NCBI RefSeq assembly: GCF_947501225.1
Contig: NZ_CANMUW010000007.1
Span: 141,721-205,720 of the forward strand
Source of the DNA: an uncultured Shewanella sp.
Lineage (GTDB): Bacteria > Pseudomonadota > Gammaproteobacteria > Enterobacterales > Shewanellaceae
Direction of reading: 5' to 3'
DNA: 64,000 nt
The stretch's first letter is position 1; each line of letters opens with the position of its first letter. The notes below the pieces were generated by a model. The model ran no database searches, had not been told where the DNA came from, and was given only the letters and a program-made list of their open reading frames with translations. Below are positions 1-9,300 of the stretch, piece after piece. The translations under genes were made by a program, and so were the position numbers.

Positions 1-410
1 GAGAGCCAGTGCTCACTCGATGAGTGAAAGAAGATCTGAATATTGACATCCTTGGCAGGCCAAACGATAAATGACTGCCACCTGTGAACGATAGAGTTCT
101 GACTGGCAAAGGGCCAATCTTTCGCCTCTTTCCATAAGGTCAGATAACGAACGGGATCACGACACCAACAGGTAGAGGAGGCCGGCATATCTTCAAAATC
201 GAGACAATCCTTAGGTACAATGAGTACCGCCTGAGACTGGCTGACATCCGCCAAAATTCTGCATAGCGGCAGTAAAATATCTTCACCGTTAATAAAGCTG
301 GCTTGCAGCTTACCAAGCTCTGCGAGTAGCCTTGGCCAAATGCTATTGAAATCAGTTTGAGAGAATTCATTAAACACTGTAGAGTCCGTTCCAGCTGTCC
401 TTGCGCCCAT
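1..410 (-). CDS. Unidentified protein, N-terminal part only (runs off window)
   Basis: A frame open from an ATG at 408-410 to base 1 without a stop gives about 136 residues. It begins MGARTAGTDSTVFNEF and includes the segments IWPRLLAELGKLQASF and RWQSFIVWPAKDVNI. Its mix of hydrophobic, charged and aromatic residues looks like a real globular protein, perhaps an N-terminal sensory region. I do not recognise the family. The start is uncertain. A better ribosome-binding site (AGGG) precedes an ATG at 419-421 in another frame, whose first 15 or so residues also look plausible, so a frameshift near 370-380 is possible. It is transcribed divergently from nfo. Confidence 0.55.
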   Translation of the reverse strand, partial: MGARTAGTDSTVFNEFSQTDFNSIWPRLLAELGKLQASFINGEDILLPLCRILADVSQSQAVLIVPKDCLDFEDMPASSTCWCRDPVRYLTLWKEAKDWPFASQNSIVHRWQSFIVWPAKDVNIQIFFHSSSEHWL

Positions 411-536
411 TGCTTATTCATTAACCCTATTAATTAAATGGCTGTTATTAGCATAGTTAAGCTTGGATATTTCGCACCTTTATTCGCGATAAAGGTTGTA
501 ACTAATTTTAAAAACAAACGAGAGGAGCTGTTGAAG

Positions 537-1394
537 ATGAGATCTTCGAGGTGGATAGGGGCTCACGTCAGTGCAGCCGGCGGAATTGAAAACGCACCAA
601 TCAATGCAAAGGCGATTGGGGCAAACGCCTTCGCACTTTTCACTAAAAATCAACGTCGCTGGCAAGCTGCACCACTGGCTCAGGAAAGTATCGAAAAATT
701 TAAGGAAAACTGTAAAGAGGCCAATATTGCCAGCAGTGCCATTTTGCCCCATGACAGTTACCTGATAAACCTGGGCCACCCCGATAATCTTCAACTGGAA
801 AAGTCCAGAACAGCCTTTTTCGATGAGATGCAACGCTGTGAGCAGATGGGGCTATCCCTGCTCAACTTCCACCCTGGCAGCCATCTGAGGAAGCTCCCCA
901 TCGATGACTGTCTTTCCAGAATCAGTCAGTCGATAAATATGGCGCTGGAGCGTTCATCAAATGTCACCGCCGTCATTGAAAATACGGCCGGACAGGGATC
1001 AAATTTGGGCCATAGTTTCGAGCAGCTGGCGCAAATTATCGATGGGGTAGAAGACAGATCCCGTGTCGGTATCTGCATAGATACCTGCCATATGTTTGCA
1101 GCCGGGTATGATTTGAGTTCGACTGAAGCATGCCGCGAAAGCTTTAAGCTGTTCGACCATATAGTTGGGTATCAATACCTAAGAGCCATGCACCTGAACG
1201 ACAGCAAAACCCCGCTCAACAGTCGGGTAGACAGACATGAATCTCTCGGGCTGGGCCATATAGGGAAGGAAGCATTCAGCTTCATAATGAATCTTGAAGC
1301 GACAAAAAATATTCCCATGGTATTAGAGACAATTAACTCAGATATCTGGCAGGATGAAATAAACTGGTTACGCAGCCTGACTCATAACAATTAA
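537..1394 (+). CDS. nfo: Endonuclease IV (AP endonuclease)
   Basis: A zinc-dependent apurinic/apyrimidinic endonuclease of base-excision repair that cuts 5' of abasic sites. The 285 residues match the length of E. coli Nfo. The TIM-barrel metal-site motifs are all present: GAHVSAAGG at the N terminus, [18 protein letters not shown] (Glu), CIDTCH (Asp and His), MHLNDSK (His), DRHESLG (Asp and His) and LETIN (Glu). The frame is open further upstream to 438, but the ATG at 537 has AGGAG at 523-527 with a 9-base spacer and aligns with the family start, so I chose it. It is a single gene, divergent from the partial gene on its left. Confidence 0.96.
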   Translation: MRSSRWIGAHVSAAGGIENAPINAKAIGANAFALFTKNQRRWQAAPLAQESIEKFKENCKEANIASSAILPHDSYLINLGHPDNLQLEKSRTAFFDEMQRCEQMGLSLLNFHPGSHLRKLPIDDCLSRISQSINMALERSSNVTAVIENTAGQGSNLGHSFEQLAQIIDGVEDRSRVGICIDTCHMFAAGYDLSSTEACRESFKLFDHIVGYQYLRAMHLNDSKTPLNSRVDRHESLGLGHIGKEAFSFIMNLEATKNIPMVLETINSDIWQDEINWLRSLTHNN

Positions 1395-1442
1395 GAGGTG
1401 TGCTACGAGTCACCCCGGTTTACTCGGCGCGGTGGTAAAACA

Positions 1443-1736
1443 CTATTGCAGACATTTATAGATCACCGCAACCACCTTAGTCGGAACACCACGATCGATT
1501 TGCGACCAGACAATGTGCGTGCCGCCGAGCTCCTCACCATGTTTCTTTGCATTGAGCTTAGCATCCCTCAGCGCCAGCTCTCCCCGACCTATGCCGGTAA
1601 CCATGGCAAAGCTATCACAATGTGTTACCTCGAAATCATAAGCTTCATTTATTCTATGGTAGAGTTGAGGCTCATCACTCGATACGCAAGCAGTTAGCAA
1701 GCAACAGCAAAGTAAAGGTATTAAAAATCTAACCAC
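1443..1736 (-). CDS. Small putative lipoprotein (DUF4156-like)
   Basis: The 97-residue protein (GTG start at 1736) opens with a hydrophobic stretch and a lipobox LTAC, with the lipidated Cys at about residue 17, then VSSDEP. The mature part contains DAKLNAKKHGEELGGTHIVW. This resembles the DUF4156 lipoproteins, whose typical core is an Ala/Lys-rich helix followed by a G-A/G-THIV segment. Function is unknown. Membrane lipidation is inferred from the lipobox. The frame is open to a GTG at 1805, which would add a second hydrophobic stretch. Neither start has a convincing Shine-Dalgarno, so the 5' end is uncertain. It lies convergent with nfo. Confidence 0.65.
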   Translation of the reverse strand: MVRFLIPLLCCCLLTACVSSDEPQLYHRINEAYDFEVTHCDSFAMVTGIGRGELALRDAKLNAKKHGEELGGTHIVWSQIDRGVPTKVVAVIYKCLQ

Positions 1737-2010
1737 ACTTGTAAAACCCGTCTGAAAAACCGGGATGAAAGATATAAAAATTAACAATTTGATTTTGCGA
1801 CACACGTCACAGCAAGCGGCCGCAGGACGTTACATTCAGATACCAGGATTAAGAAAAAAATCGCCCGGGTAAGCAACCGATAAGAAGAGTTAACAAGCCT
1901 GCAACCCCGCCCGGAATAACAACAATAAGACAACACAAGTTTCAGCTTGAGTAACTGGAAGCTGGACGATAAAAAGAGCCACAGCTCTTTATATCGTCCG
2001 GAAAAGAAGC

Positions 2011-3291
2011 TTATAACACCTTGAACAGATGCGATTTCAGTTCTGCAAAGTCAGCCTGTAACGATTGTGACAAGATCTCTTTACCTGCAACGGCGGCCAG
2101 CGCCGAAGGAAGCGGGAGCTCGATATTTAACTCACTTTCAACCACCTCTTTAAACTTCGCAGGATGTGCGGTCCCCAGGAATATCCCCCTCTCATCATCT
2201 GACATGCTCAAGGTTAAGGCCTGGGCTGCAATCGCTGCATGAGGCTCAGAGAGGTAGCCTCCGCGATTTAACTCTGAAAGCGCCTGAGAGGTATCTGACT
2301 CAGACAGTGCGACACCAGATATATCTGATAATGACCACCCCATGGCATCCACTATCGCTTCTACTCTTGGCCAGTTACTGGGCTCAGCGACATCCATCGC
2401 GTTGGACATAGTTGCTACCGTTGCGTGGGGAAGCCAATCGCCCTGTTCCAGGTAGCGTGGGACAGTATCATTGCTGTTCGTCGCGGCAACGAAACGTTTA
2501 ACGGGCAAGCCCATCGCCTTGGCGAAAAGTCCCGCCGTTAAGTTACCAAAATTACCACTGGGGACTGCAATCACAGGATCTTGTCTATATTCTCGCTTAA
2601 ATTGTGCTACGGCTTCGAAGTAGTAACAGATTTGAGCCAACAAACGACTAATATTGATGGAGTTTGCAGAGTTGAGGTGCAACCCGTCCCGCACATCGCT
2701 GTCTTCGAAGGCTCGCTTAACCAGGTCCTGGCAGGCGTCGAAGTCAGACTCAACCGACACAGTGTGAATGTTGTCACCCAGTGTGGTAAACATCTTCTCC
2801 TGCAATAAACTGATCTTTCCCTTGGGATAGAGCACCACGACTTGAATGTTATCCAGACCAAAGAAGGCATCGGCAACGGCCGCTCCGGTATCACCCGAGG
2901 TTGCGGTTAAAATATTTATCTTTTCATCTGAAGCGAGCTCATTGAGGCACTGCGCCATAAAGCGCGCACCGAAGTCTTTAAACGCTAATGTAGGGCCATG
3001 AAACAGTTCAAGACAGGAGCGTTTGTCGTCGGCTTTAACGAGTGGGAGTTCAAAGTTGAAGGCCTTCTCAACTAAGGCATCTACCCTCTCCTGCCCAAGC
3101 TCAGATGATAGCCAGGCACCGAGTACCCTTTTACAACGCTCAACGAAAGGCAATGCCAGCAGTGCTTCGACATCTTCTAAAACCGGGATCTGTTTCGGAA
3201 AAAAGAGCCCTCTGTCCTTACCTAAACCTAACTTCAAGGCCTCGGCAAAACTCACCACCTGCTGCGGGTGCTTTAGGTTATACAGTTCCAT
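2011..3291 (-). CDS. thrC: Threonine synthase
   Basis: The last step of threonine synthesis: a PLP-dependent enzyme converting O-phosphohomoserine to threonine. At 426 residues it is close to E. coli ThrC (428). The Schiff-base lysine lies in LELFHGPTLAFKDFG, the phosphate-binding loop is ATSGDTGAAV, and VPSGNFGNLTAG is the conserved fold-type II segment. It is the third gene of thrABC, 78 bases after thrB. It is likely expressed from the thr promoter under thrL attenuation. Identification is firm. Confidence 0.97.
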   Translation of the reverse strand: MELYNLKHPQQVVSFAEALKLGLGKDRGLFFPKQIPVLEDVEALLALPFVERCKRVLGAWLSSELGQERVDALVEKAFNFELPLVKADDKRSCLELFHGPTLAFKDFGARFMAQCLNELASDEKINILTATSGDTGAAVADAFFGLDNIQVVVLYPKGKISLLQEKMFTTLGDNIHTVSVESDFDACQDLVKRAFEDSDVRDGLHLNSANSINISRLLAQICYYFEAVAQFKREYRQDPVIAVPSGNFGNLTAGLFAKAMGLPVKRFVAATNSNDTVPRYLEQGDWLPHATVATMSNAMDVAEPSNWPRVEAIVDAMGWSLSDISGVALSESDTSQALSELNRGGYLSEPHAAIAAQALTLSMSDDERGIFLGTAHPAKFKEVVESELNIELPLPSALAAVAGKEILSQSLQADFAELKSHLFKVL

Positions 3292-3369
3292 GATTTAAAT
3301 ACCTTTTCTAATTTATTCATCAATTCTGAGTGTAACGGGTATCAGGAAAATTCTGATGCCTTACAGTGA

Positions 3370-4308
3370 CTAGATACCGTCCGCTCTCCGGGTACCTTGA
3401 GCATCGATCCGACAGATATGGGAGAAACCACCTTGCTGCAGATAATGCTGCTCTAGCCACTGTTGAGCCTTATGTGCGGTTTCCAGGCTGTCAGTAACGG
3501 AGAACAGGGTGGGACCACTACCGGAAATTCCCGTCGTTAACATGCCTATCTCAGACAGCGCCGCTCTTGACGCTTCATAACCCGGTATCGCCGATGCACG
3601 ATAGGGCTCTGCCAATACATCTTTCAATACCGAAACCGCCATAGAGGCATCTTGGCGATATGAAGCATGCACAAAAGCACTGAGATAACGACCAAAGTCG
3701 ATTGCTACAGACTTATCGTATTGGCTCGGTAACAGCTCACGCATTTTAGCGGTAGAGAGCGATATCCCCGGGTAGGCAACAACCCAATACCAGTTTTCAA
3801 ATGTCGGAATAGCGTCACATACCTTCTCAGGGGTATCGAGCATCAACTGCATTCCCCCCAGATAACAGGGGGCAACGTTATCATAATGAACAGAACCGCT
3901 TATCTTCCCCTCGAACTGTCCCATCAATCTCAAGAGTTGTTGTTCATCATAGGGGTTATCGAAAAATTCGTTTAACGCATAAAGCGCGGCTACGACTGAG
4001 CTTGCACTCGAACCTAACCCGCTGCCTACCGGCAGATTTTTTTCTAATGTGAGTGAAAGCCCTTCATCCTTACCTAACTGCTGAAGAAAGAATTCAGCAC
4101 ATTGATAAACGATATTCTCTTTCGGAACAGCGGGAAGCTTATCGGCCCAACGTCCCGTGAGTGACAAGTTAATCCCCCTATCGGCCGCGCAGACACTGAC
4201 TCGATCACCTAACAGGCTGCCATCGATTGGTGCCAAAGCTGCACCGAGCAGATCGAAGCCTACGCCAACGTTACCCATAGAGGCCGGTGCGTATACTGTT
4301 AAACTCAT
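3370..4308 (-). CDS. thrB: Homoserine kinase
   Basis: Phosphorylates homoserine for ThrC. It is a 312-residue GHMP-family kinase. The ATP loop PVGSGLGSSASSVVAAL is intact, the N terminus carries APASMGNVGVGFDLLG, and the C-terminal GHMP motif is GISGSGPTLFS. In most enterobacteria-like thr operons thrB starts within a few bases of the thrA stop. Here 88 bases separate thrA from thrB, filled by a second, diverged copy of the first codons of thrB (see the entry at 4305-4400). The ATG of thrB overlaps the TGA of that mini-ORF, so translational coupling is probably kept. Confidence 0.96.
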   Translation of the reverse strand: MSLTVYAPASMGNVGVGFDLLGAALAPIDGSLLGDRVSVCAADRGINLSLTGRWADKLPAVPKENIVYQCAEFFLQQLGKDEGLSLTLEKNLPVGSGLGSSASSVVAALYALNEFFDNPYDEQQLLRLMGQFEGKISGSVHYDNVAPCYLGGMQLMLDTPEKVCDAIPTFENWYWVVAYPGISLSTAKMRELLPSQYDKSVAIDFGRYLSAFVHASYRQDASMAVSVLKDVLAEPYRASAIPGYEASRAALSEIGMLTTGISGSGPTLFSVTDSLETAHKAQQWLEQHYLQQGGFSHICRIDAQGTRRADGI

Positions 4309-4400
4309 AACGACTCCCCTATAACTTCGCTTCGGAGCAGATCAAACCCATACCCACAAACATCTCCCATAGAAGCTGGTGCATATACTGTTAAACTCAT
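4305..4400 (-). pseudogene. Truncated duplicate of the thrB 5' end (31-codon mini-ORF)
   Basis: Directly after thrA there is a second ATG-initiated copy of the start of thrB. The first 11 codons encode the same residues as real thrB ([11 protein letters not shown]), and GFDLL recurs at residues 19-22. The copy then diverges, ending in GES-Leu and TGA. Several third positions differ synonymously between the copies (for example TAT/TAC, CCA/CCG, GCT/GCC), so it is not a fresh duplication. The ATG overlaps the thrA stop (GCATGA) and its own TGA overlaps the thrB ATG (TTATGA), so ribosomes could pass thrA, mini-ORF, thrB by coupled re-initiation. Whether the peptide matters is unknown. Confidence 0.8.
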
Positions 4401-6862
4401 GCGCTCATCTCCCGGGTCCAGTTCAGGGTTCTGAGTAGATCGGCAAAGGCACCTGCTGCTGTAACGTCCGTACCGGCGCCGTAGCCCCTTAACACAAATG
4501 GAATCGGTTGGTAGTAACGACTATAGAATGCCAGAGCATTTTCACCGCCCTTAACACTATATAGGGGATCACTTGCATCAACTTCGGCGATCTTAACCCG
4601 GCACCCCTCATCATCTATTTGACCAACATAGCGCAAGACCTTACCTTCACTCTTCGCCCTCTCAACCCATAACGCTATCTGCTGGTCAAGCTTAGGCAGG
4701 TTACTCATAAAGGTCTCGACATCCCCTTCGGCATCGAACGAGTCGGGTAAAACAGACTCGATATGAATATCATCTAACTCCAGTTCCAGGCCCACTTCAC
4801 GAGCAAGAATAAGCACCTTTCTTGCCACATCCATGCCGCTGAGATCATCACGGGGATCGGGCTCGGTAAAACACTTCTCCCTGGCAATAGCGGTGGCCTG
4901 AGAGAGTGTCATCCCCTCATCGAGCATACCAAAGATATAGGAGAGTGAACCGGATAAGATGCCATTGAACTTAAGCAGTTTATCGCCGGCAAACAGCAAC
5001 TTTTTCAAGTTATCTATCACGGGTAAGCCGGCACCTACCGTTGTCTCATAGAGGAACTGTCTACGCTGCTTTAAAGCGGTTGCACGCAGGGCTCGGTAAT
5101 ACTCTATGTCACGGGTGTTGGCTTTCTTATTTGGCGTTACGACATGCAGGCCAGCATTCATCACGTCCAGATATTTATCAGAGACATACTCACTGGAGGT
5201 ACAATCGACGAGTACCGGGTTAAGCAGTTGCTGCTCCTTAGCCCACTTAAGCATCTGGTTCAGATCACACTGAGTCTGACAATCAGATAACAGGCTCTGC
5301 CAGCCACTAAGATCAACTCCCTTAGCATCGAGCAACATATATCTGGAGTTAGCTATGCCACACACACGAATGGTGATGTGCTGCTCCTTTAATACCTCTG
5401 CCTGCTGCCTGATCTGCTCGAGTAGGCCGGCTCCGACATTTCCACAGCCCACCAGAAACACATCCAGATAGTGTTGAACATCGAAGAAACTTTGATGACA
5501 AGCCGATATCGCATGTTTTGTTTTGCGCTGTTCGATAACCGTAGAGATTGAACGTTCAGATGAGCCTTGGGCAATCGCAACGATGTTGACCGTCGCCTGA
5601 GCCAAAGCCTGGAAAAATTTACCCGCAACACCTTTATGGGTGCGCATACCATCACCAATGAGCGAAACGATAGCTAATTCATGTCTCATCTCGATGGGTT
5701 CAAGTATCTCGCTCTGTAGCTCCAGTTCGAACTCAAGTTCCAGAGACTCCTTTGCCTTAGCCGCATCCTGAGTCCCTACACAGAAGCTGATACTATACTC
5801 TGAAGAGCTTTGCGTAATTAACGAGATGGAGACCCCTGCTCGAGAGATGGCACCGAGAGTTCGGCTCGCCATTCCCACCATTCCCTTCATACCCGGCCCC
5901 GAAATATCAAACATAGTTTGATCATCTAAGTTCGAGATAGCCTTTACATTCAAACCACTTTCATCGGCTTCGTTTGAAACGAGTGTTCCGCGGGCCTGAG
6001 GATTAAAACTATTTCTGATATAGCAAGGGATATGGTATTGAGCGATGGGAGATATGGTCTTTGGGTGCAGTACCTTAGCACCAAAATAGGAGAGTTCCAT
6101 CGCCTCCTGATAGCTTAATTGAGAGAGTAACTTTGCGTCACTAACCACTCTGGGGTCGGTGTTATACACACCATCAACATCGGTCCAGATCTCACAACAA
6201 CTTGCACCTAAGCATGCCGACAATACCGCAGCTGAATAATCCGAACCATTTCTTCCAAGTGTAACGGTGCGACCCTCTTTATCACCGGCAGTAAAGCCAG
6301 GCATAACCCAGACACGATATTCATCGAGGGACAAGTTATTAAACCTGGCCTTACTAGGCTCGATGTCAACCAGTGACTCTAACGGGTCACCGGAGGCGAG
6401 AAACAGGGATTGTGGCTCAAATCTCTTAGCGCTAAGCCCCTTAGCATCCATTAACTGTACCATCAGAGCCGCCGATAACTTCTCTCCACCAACCAGAATT
6501 TCAGCGCGAACAAAGTCGGGACATTCATTTAACAGGCTGATACCGAGTAACTTGTCCTCCCAGAAACTCAACTGCTCGGCTAACTGCTCCATCAATGGAG
6601 CGACTTGGTCGGGCTGCAGAGCCGAAGAGGCATCTCGATACAGGGTTCTGAAAACCTGCTCAACCTCAGATAAAACCTGTTTAAAGTCGCCACCACTCAC
6701 AGCGGCGTCAACCATCTCAAGCAGACCATTGGTGACAGTTGCAGGTGCAGACAAAACAACAGCAACCGACTCACTCGCTGCACTGTCAACTACGATATCC
6801 GCAGCTACATTAAAACGTTGCCAATTTGCCAGCGAGGTACCGCCAAACTTCATTACCTTCAT
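4397..6862 (-). CDS. thrA: Bifunctional aspartokinase I / homoserine dehydrogenase I
   Basis: Catalyses the first step (aspartate phosphorylation) and third step (aspartate semialdehyde reduction) of threonine synthesis. The 821 residues match E. coli ThrA (820). The N-terminal aspartokinase starts with KFGGTS, and [13 protein letters not shown] is the substrate site. A tandem ACT region at about 310-460 binds threonine for feedback inhibition. The dehydrogenase begins at [13 protein letters not shown] (Rossmann glycines), and [12 protein letters not shown] and [16 protein letters not shown] are its substrate and catalytic motifs. AAGGAG sits 6 bases before the ATG. It is the first gene of thrABC. 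Confidence 0.98.
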   Translation of the reverse strand: MKVMKFGGTSLANWQRFNVAADIVVDSAASESVAVVLSAPATVTNGLLEMVDAAVSGGDFKQVLSEVEQVFRTLYRDASSALQPDQVAPLMEQLAEQLSFWEDKLLGISLLNECPDFVRAEILVGGEKLSAALMVQLMDAKGLSAKRFEPQSLFLASGDPLESLVDIEPSKARFNNLSLDEYRVWVMPGFTAGDKEGRTVTLGRNGSDYSAAVLSACLGASCCEIWTDVDGVYNTDPRVVSDAKLLSQLSYQEAMELSYFGAKVLHPKTISPIAQYHIPCYIRNSFNPQARGTLVSNEADESGLNVKAISNLDDQTMFDISGPGMKGMVGMASRTLGAISRAGVSISLITQSSSEYSISFCVGTQDAAKAKESLELEFELELQSEILEPIEMRHELAIVSLIGDGMRTHKGVAGKFFQALAQATVNIVAIAQGSSERSISTVIEQRKTKHAISACHQSFFDVQHYLDVFLVGCGNVGAGLLEQIRQQAEVLKEQHITIRVCGIANSRYMLLDAKGVDLSGWQSLLSDCQTQCDLNQMLKWAKEQQLLNPVLVDCTSSEYVSDKYLDVMNAGLHVVTPNKKANTRDIEYYRALRATALKQRRQFLYETTVGAGLPVIDNLKKLLFAGDKLLKFNGILSGSLSYIFGMLDEGMTLSQATAIAREKCFTEPDPRDDLSGMDVARKVLILAREVGLELELDDIHIESVLPDSFDAEGDVETFMSNLPKLDQQIALWVERAKSEGKVLRYVGQIDDEGCRVKIAEVDASDPLYSVKGGENALAFYSRYYQPIPFVLRGYGAGTDVTAAGAFADLLRTLNWTREMSA

Positions 6863-6893
6863 ATTATCTCCTTGTCCGCGCTACCTAAGAAAC

Positions 6894-6927
6894 AAAAAAG
6901 CCCGCTCCTTATTATGGGAGCGGGCTT
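6894..6927 (-). terminator. thr attenuator terminator
   Basis: Read on the minus strand, an 11-bp GC-rich stem (6917-6927 with 6898-6908) with a short AT loop is followed by a run of T. It lies between the thrL leader peptide and thrA, the standard position for the transcription attenuator of the thr operon. High charged tRNA-Thr/Ile should favour the hairpin and stop transcription before thrA. Confidence 0.9.
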
Positions 6928-6953
6928 GTTATATACATTCTTTCAGAGTGTGC

Positions 6954-7025
6954 TTAGCCTGCCCCCACGAAAATAATCGTGGTGGTTGTAATAATGGTGG
7001 TTACAACAGTATTCAGGCTTTGCAT
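6954..7025 (-). CDS. thrL: thr operon leader peptide
   Basis: A 23-codon ORF from ATG at 7025 to TAA at 6954. After MQSLN it reads TVVTTIITTTTII before ending FVGAG. Six consecutive Thr/Ile codons and seven Thr in total make ribosome progress depend on Thr and Ile charging. The attenuator follows 26 bases downstream. The composition, position and operon match the ThrL leader of enteric bacteria. The Shine-Dalgarno is weak. Confidence 0.92.
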   Translation of the reverse strand: MQSLNTVVTTIITTTTIIFVGAG

Positions 7026-7583
7026 TTGAAAATGACTTAATCCAAAAGAGTTTTAAATTCGATGAATACAGAATTGCTTTTTTCTTGTGCTGCTGTCAAC
7101 CCCTTATTAGCAACTCTTTAAAAAAAACTCAGTTCGAGTCATTTTTATGCTTTGACTGCATGTGAAGAGTTAATACCGGGGAATATCATCAATATTGCTA
7201 AAGTTAACCTCTCAAAATTGATTATTACGAAAACACAACCTTCCACACAACCAACTGTTTAAATTAAACTTTACAGTTTAACATCATCTCTTTTTCGAGA
7301 AAAACATAAGAAAACATGGCTTAACTCAGATGTGTAAACCAGGGTACAAAAATAAAGGTTTTTATTGAATTACACGCCTGAAAAACACTGAATTTTATAT
7401 CCATTTTTATGACTAAAAATGCATAGTTCGCTCCCCCCCTAAGTATATTGAACCCGACTCCCCTTCTGTAAACCATAGAAAAAGCATGACTGAAGGTGAA
7501 GTCGACCGCATAAGCTGATGCAAATCATCGCCAACGAATAAAAAGCAAGATAGAATGCGCGCACATTCTGAATTGGAGGCGAC
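7026..7583. promoter_or_regulatory. Divergent control region of thrLABC and slyD
   Basis: 558 bases, AT-rich, no credible gene. For the thr operon, a minus-strand TTGACA (7094-7099) stands 17 bases from the weak -10 CAATTC (7071-7076), which would start transcription about 40 bases before thrL. The slyD side has TAGAAT near 7550 as a possible -10 and GGAGG immediately before the slyD ATG. No convincing operator is visible. Confidence 0.4.
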
Positions 7584-8213
7584 ATGAAAATCACTCAACA
7601 CAGTGCTGTAAGCATTCACTACCGTTTATCAAACGCAAAAGGCGAGCTAATCGAAGACTCATTCGAAGGTGAGCCAATGCTATACCTGCACGGGGCTGAA
7701 AATATGATCCCAGGCCTGGAGTCTGAGCTGGAAGGCAAGGTTGCAGGTGATAAGCTAGAGGTGTCTGTTAGTGCTGAAAATGGCTATGGTCCATATCACG
7801 ATGGCCTGAAACAGGAAGTACCTTTAAGTGCTTTCGGTGATATCCAGGATATCATGCCTGGCATGCGCTTTATCGCTGAAACGGAGATGGGACAACGTCC
7901 GGTTCAAGTAACAGAAGTTAAAGATGATGTTGTCGTTGTTGACGGTAACCATCCATTGGCTGGCCAGTCTCTGACTTTTAATGTAGAAGTTCTCGATGTT
8001 CGCGAAGCAACTGCTGAAGAGATTGCCCACGGTCATATCCATGCCCATGGTGGTTGTGGATCCGAACATGGCCACAGTCATGAAGGTGGCTGCTGTGGTG
8101 GTGGTGGTTCTGGCCATGAACACGGCCATGAAGGCGGCTGCTGCAGTGACAAACATGATGAACCAGCTAAAGAAGGCTGTGATGGTAATGGCGGTTGTGG
8201 CTGCAGACACTAG
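7584..8213 (+). CDS. slyD: FKBP-type peptidyl-prolyl isomerase with metal-binding tail
   Basis: A cytosolic prolyl isomerase/chaperone that also binds nickel and other metals. The 209 residues hold an FKBP domain (about 1-70 and 125-150) interrupted by the insert-in-flap chaperone domain (about 70-125, with LSAFGDIQDIMPGM). After residue 150 comes a tail of about 55 residues very rich in His, Cys and Gly, with repeated GHxHEGGCC-like units, typical of SlyD. A good Shine-Dalgarno (TTGGAGG) precedes the ATG. It is monocistronic, with its own terminator downstream. Confidence 0.95.
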   Translation: MKITQHSAVSIHYRLSNAKGELIEDSFEGEPMLYLHGAENMIPGLESELEGKVAGDKLEVSVSAENGYGPYHDGLKQEVPLSAFGDIQDIMPGMRFIAETEMGQRPVQVTEVKDDVVVVDGNHPLAGQSLTFNVEVLDVREATAEEIAHGHIHAHGGCGSEHGHSHEGGCCGGGGSGHEHGHEGGCCSDKHDEPAKEGCDGNGGCGCRH

Positions 8214-8271
8214 TCCTATGCTGCTTAGGTGAGTAGGTTATAATTTAGCACAAACTCATCTTAAACTGTTC

Positions 8272-8311
8272 TAAGCCCGCGACACCATATCTGGTGAAGT
8301 GGGCTTTTTTT
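8272..8311 (+). terminator. slyD terminator
   Basis: An AAGCCCGC arm pairs with GTGGGCTT across a loop that itself can fold (CACCATATCTGGTG), followed by seven T. It lies 60 bases past the slyD stop. Confidence 0.8.
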
Positions 8312-8392
8312 CATCTATACTGCATTAATGTTCAAATAACACGCTAATGCTACTTAGCAATGGATAACCGTGATTCAGACAAAGGAATGTTT

Positions 8393-8782
8393 ATGATCGC
8401 CAAATCACTATATGAAGCCCTTCCCATCAGCTATATCACTATTGGCAGTGCCAGTATCCTGATGTTGGAACAGAGAGCTGCAATCTTCTTCGCTATCATC
8501 CTCTTTGCACTGGGTGCAAAAATCTATGATATGCGCTCACAGAACAGGCGTACGGATCCGCTTAAAAAACGTAAGGCAGGTAAACTTCCCGACTCGCTTT
8601 ATAATTTTACCCCTTTTATCTACCTATTTGCAGCGACCCTGGTATTTAAACTATACCCAACGATATACGGCGCCATGATAGGAGCAGGCATAATCGCTTA
8701 CTCCCTCTATATCTTAATCAAGCGATCATCCTATAGACGCCACGCACTTACGGAGTCGCAGCGATACCCCAACTATTACTGA
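8393..8782 (+). CDS. Small inner-membrane protein of unknown function
   Basis: 129 residues from ATG 8393 (AAGGA, 6-base spacer); the frame is also open from ATG 8360 and 8387. Four hydrophobic segments can be seen: about 13-30 (ISYITIGSASILML), 33-48 (IFFAIILFALGAKI), 78-95 (FIYLFAATLVFKLY) and 98-115 (GAMIGAGIIAYSLYIL). They are separated by a basic loop (SQNRRTDPLKKRKAG) and followed by a basic C terminus. It should sit in the inner membrane with the basic loop in the cytoplasm. I do not recognise the family. It is convergent with trpR, with which it nearly abuts. Confidence 0.75.
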   Translation: MIAKSLYEALPISYITIGSASILMLEQRAAIFFAIILFALGAKIYDMRSQNRRTDPLKKRKAGKLPDSLYNFTPFIYLFAATLVFKLYPTIYGAMIGAGIIAYSLYILIKRSSYRRHALTESQRYPNYY

Positions 8783-8784
8783 TA

Positions 8785-9069
8785 TCACTCCAATATCAGA
8801 TGCTTAATTTTTTCCCGCTGCTCGACTGACATATGTTTAAGGTAGTTTGAGCAGCGGGTTATGGTTGCAATGCTGATCTGAAATTCACCGGCAATCTGAC
8901 GTTGGCTCATCTCCCCCAGCAGCAGCGCCTGAAACACCTTCAATCGGCCGGCAATTGCACTGCGTTCATCTTCTGTCAACAGTAGTTCAAACAACTCTAA
9001 TAGTGCATTGTGATCATGGTGATTCACCACTTTCTCTAGCACAAGTCCCCAATCGGCTCTCATTCTCAC
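8785..9069 (-). CDS. trpR: Trp operon repressor
   Basis: A tryptophan-dependent helix-turn-helix repressor of trp biosynthesis genes. 94 residues, slightly shorter at the N terminus than E. coli TrpR (108). The core LLLTEDERSAIAGRLKVFQALLLGEMSQRQIAGE contains the tryptophan pocket, and the recognition helix region SIATITRCSNYLK matches the IATITRGSN motif of the family. A trp-type operator sits just upstream (9076-9093), so autoregulation is expected. Confidence 0.94.
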   Translation of the reverse strand: MRMRADWGLVLEKVVNHHDHNALLELFELLLTEDERSAIAGRLKVFQALLLGEMSQRQIAGEFQISIATITRCSNYLKHMSVEQREKIKHLILE

Positions 9070-9075
9070 TCCAAC

Positions 9076-9093
9076 GTACTGGTATAGCAGTAC
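9076..9093 (-). promoter_or_regulatory. trp-type operator in front of trpR
   Basis: GTACTGGTATAGCAGTAC is an almost perfect 18-bp palindrome. Its half-sites match the TrpR operator consensus (GTACTAGTTAACTAGTAC). It ends 7 bases before the trpR ATG, where bound TrpR would block transcription of its own gene. Confidence 0.8.
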
Positions 9094-9196
9094 ATGAATT
9101 CTAGCAATAATCGAAGCAGATCCAAACTGTTTACGTCACTTCCCTCGTTTTTTTAAACAAAAAACCGGCCAATAAGCAGTCATAATTTGTTGCATC

Positions 9197-9240
9197 TTTA
9201 CATGTAAACGCTTGAAAGTTTGCATGGTATATCGCTATAA
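9197..9240 (+). promoter_or_regulatory. Promoter of the cytochrome c' gene with upstream palindrome
   Basis: A TTGAAA (9212-9217) and CTATAA (9235-9240) 17 bases apart form a good sigma-70 promoter, 60 bases before the ATG. A perfect 12-bp palindrome TTTACATGTAAA (9197-9208) lies directly against the -35 box, in a position suited to an activator. The regulator is unknown. Confidence 0.55.
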
Positions 9241-9300
9241 AAAAGGAATACAATAGCGGAGCAATGTCACATAACCACAAAAAAACGTGAGAACAATAAA

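Noticed and set aside
140-421. 93-codon minus-strand ORF at the left edge
   Set aside because: Its interior is poor in protein character, whereas another minus frame is open to the window edge and reads like a real protein. Only its first 15 or so codons might be genuine.
1398-1697. 99-codon plus-strand ORF after nfo
   Set aside because: It lies opposite the lipoprotein gene, which has a clear lipobox and family-like core; the plus frame has no such signs.
6267-7040. 257-codon plus-strand ORF
   Set aside because: It is the complement of the 5' half of thrA and of thrL and has Ser/Arg-rich antisense composition.
7413-7619. 68-codon minus-strand ORF upstream of thrL
   Set aside because: It runs through the slyD promoter and start and has no family resemblance.
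7824-8232. Reverse and shifted ORFs in the slyD tail (Thr/Ala- and Val/Met-rich)
   Set aside because: By-products of the His/Cys/Gly repeats of SlyD.
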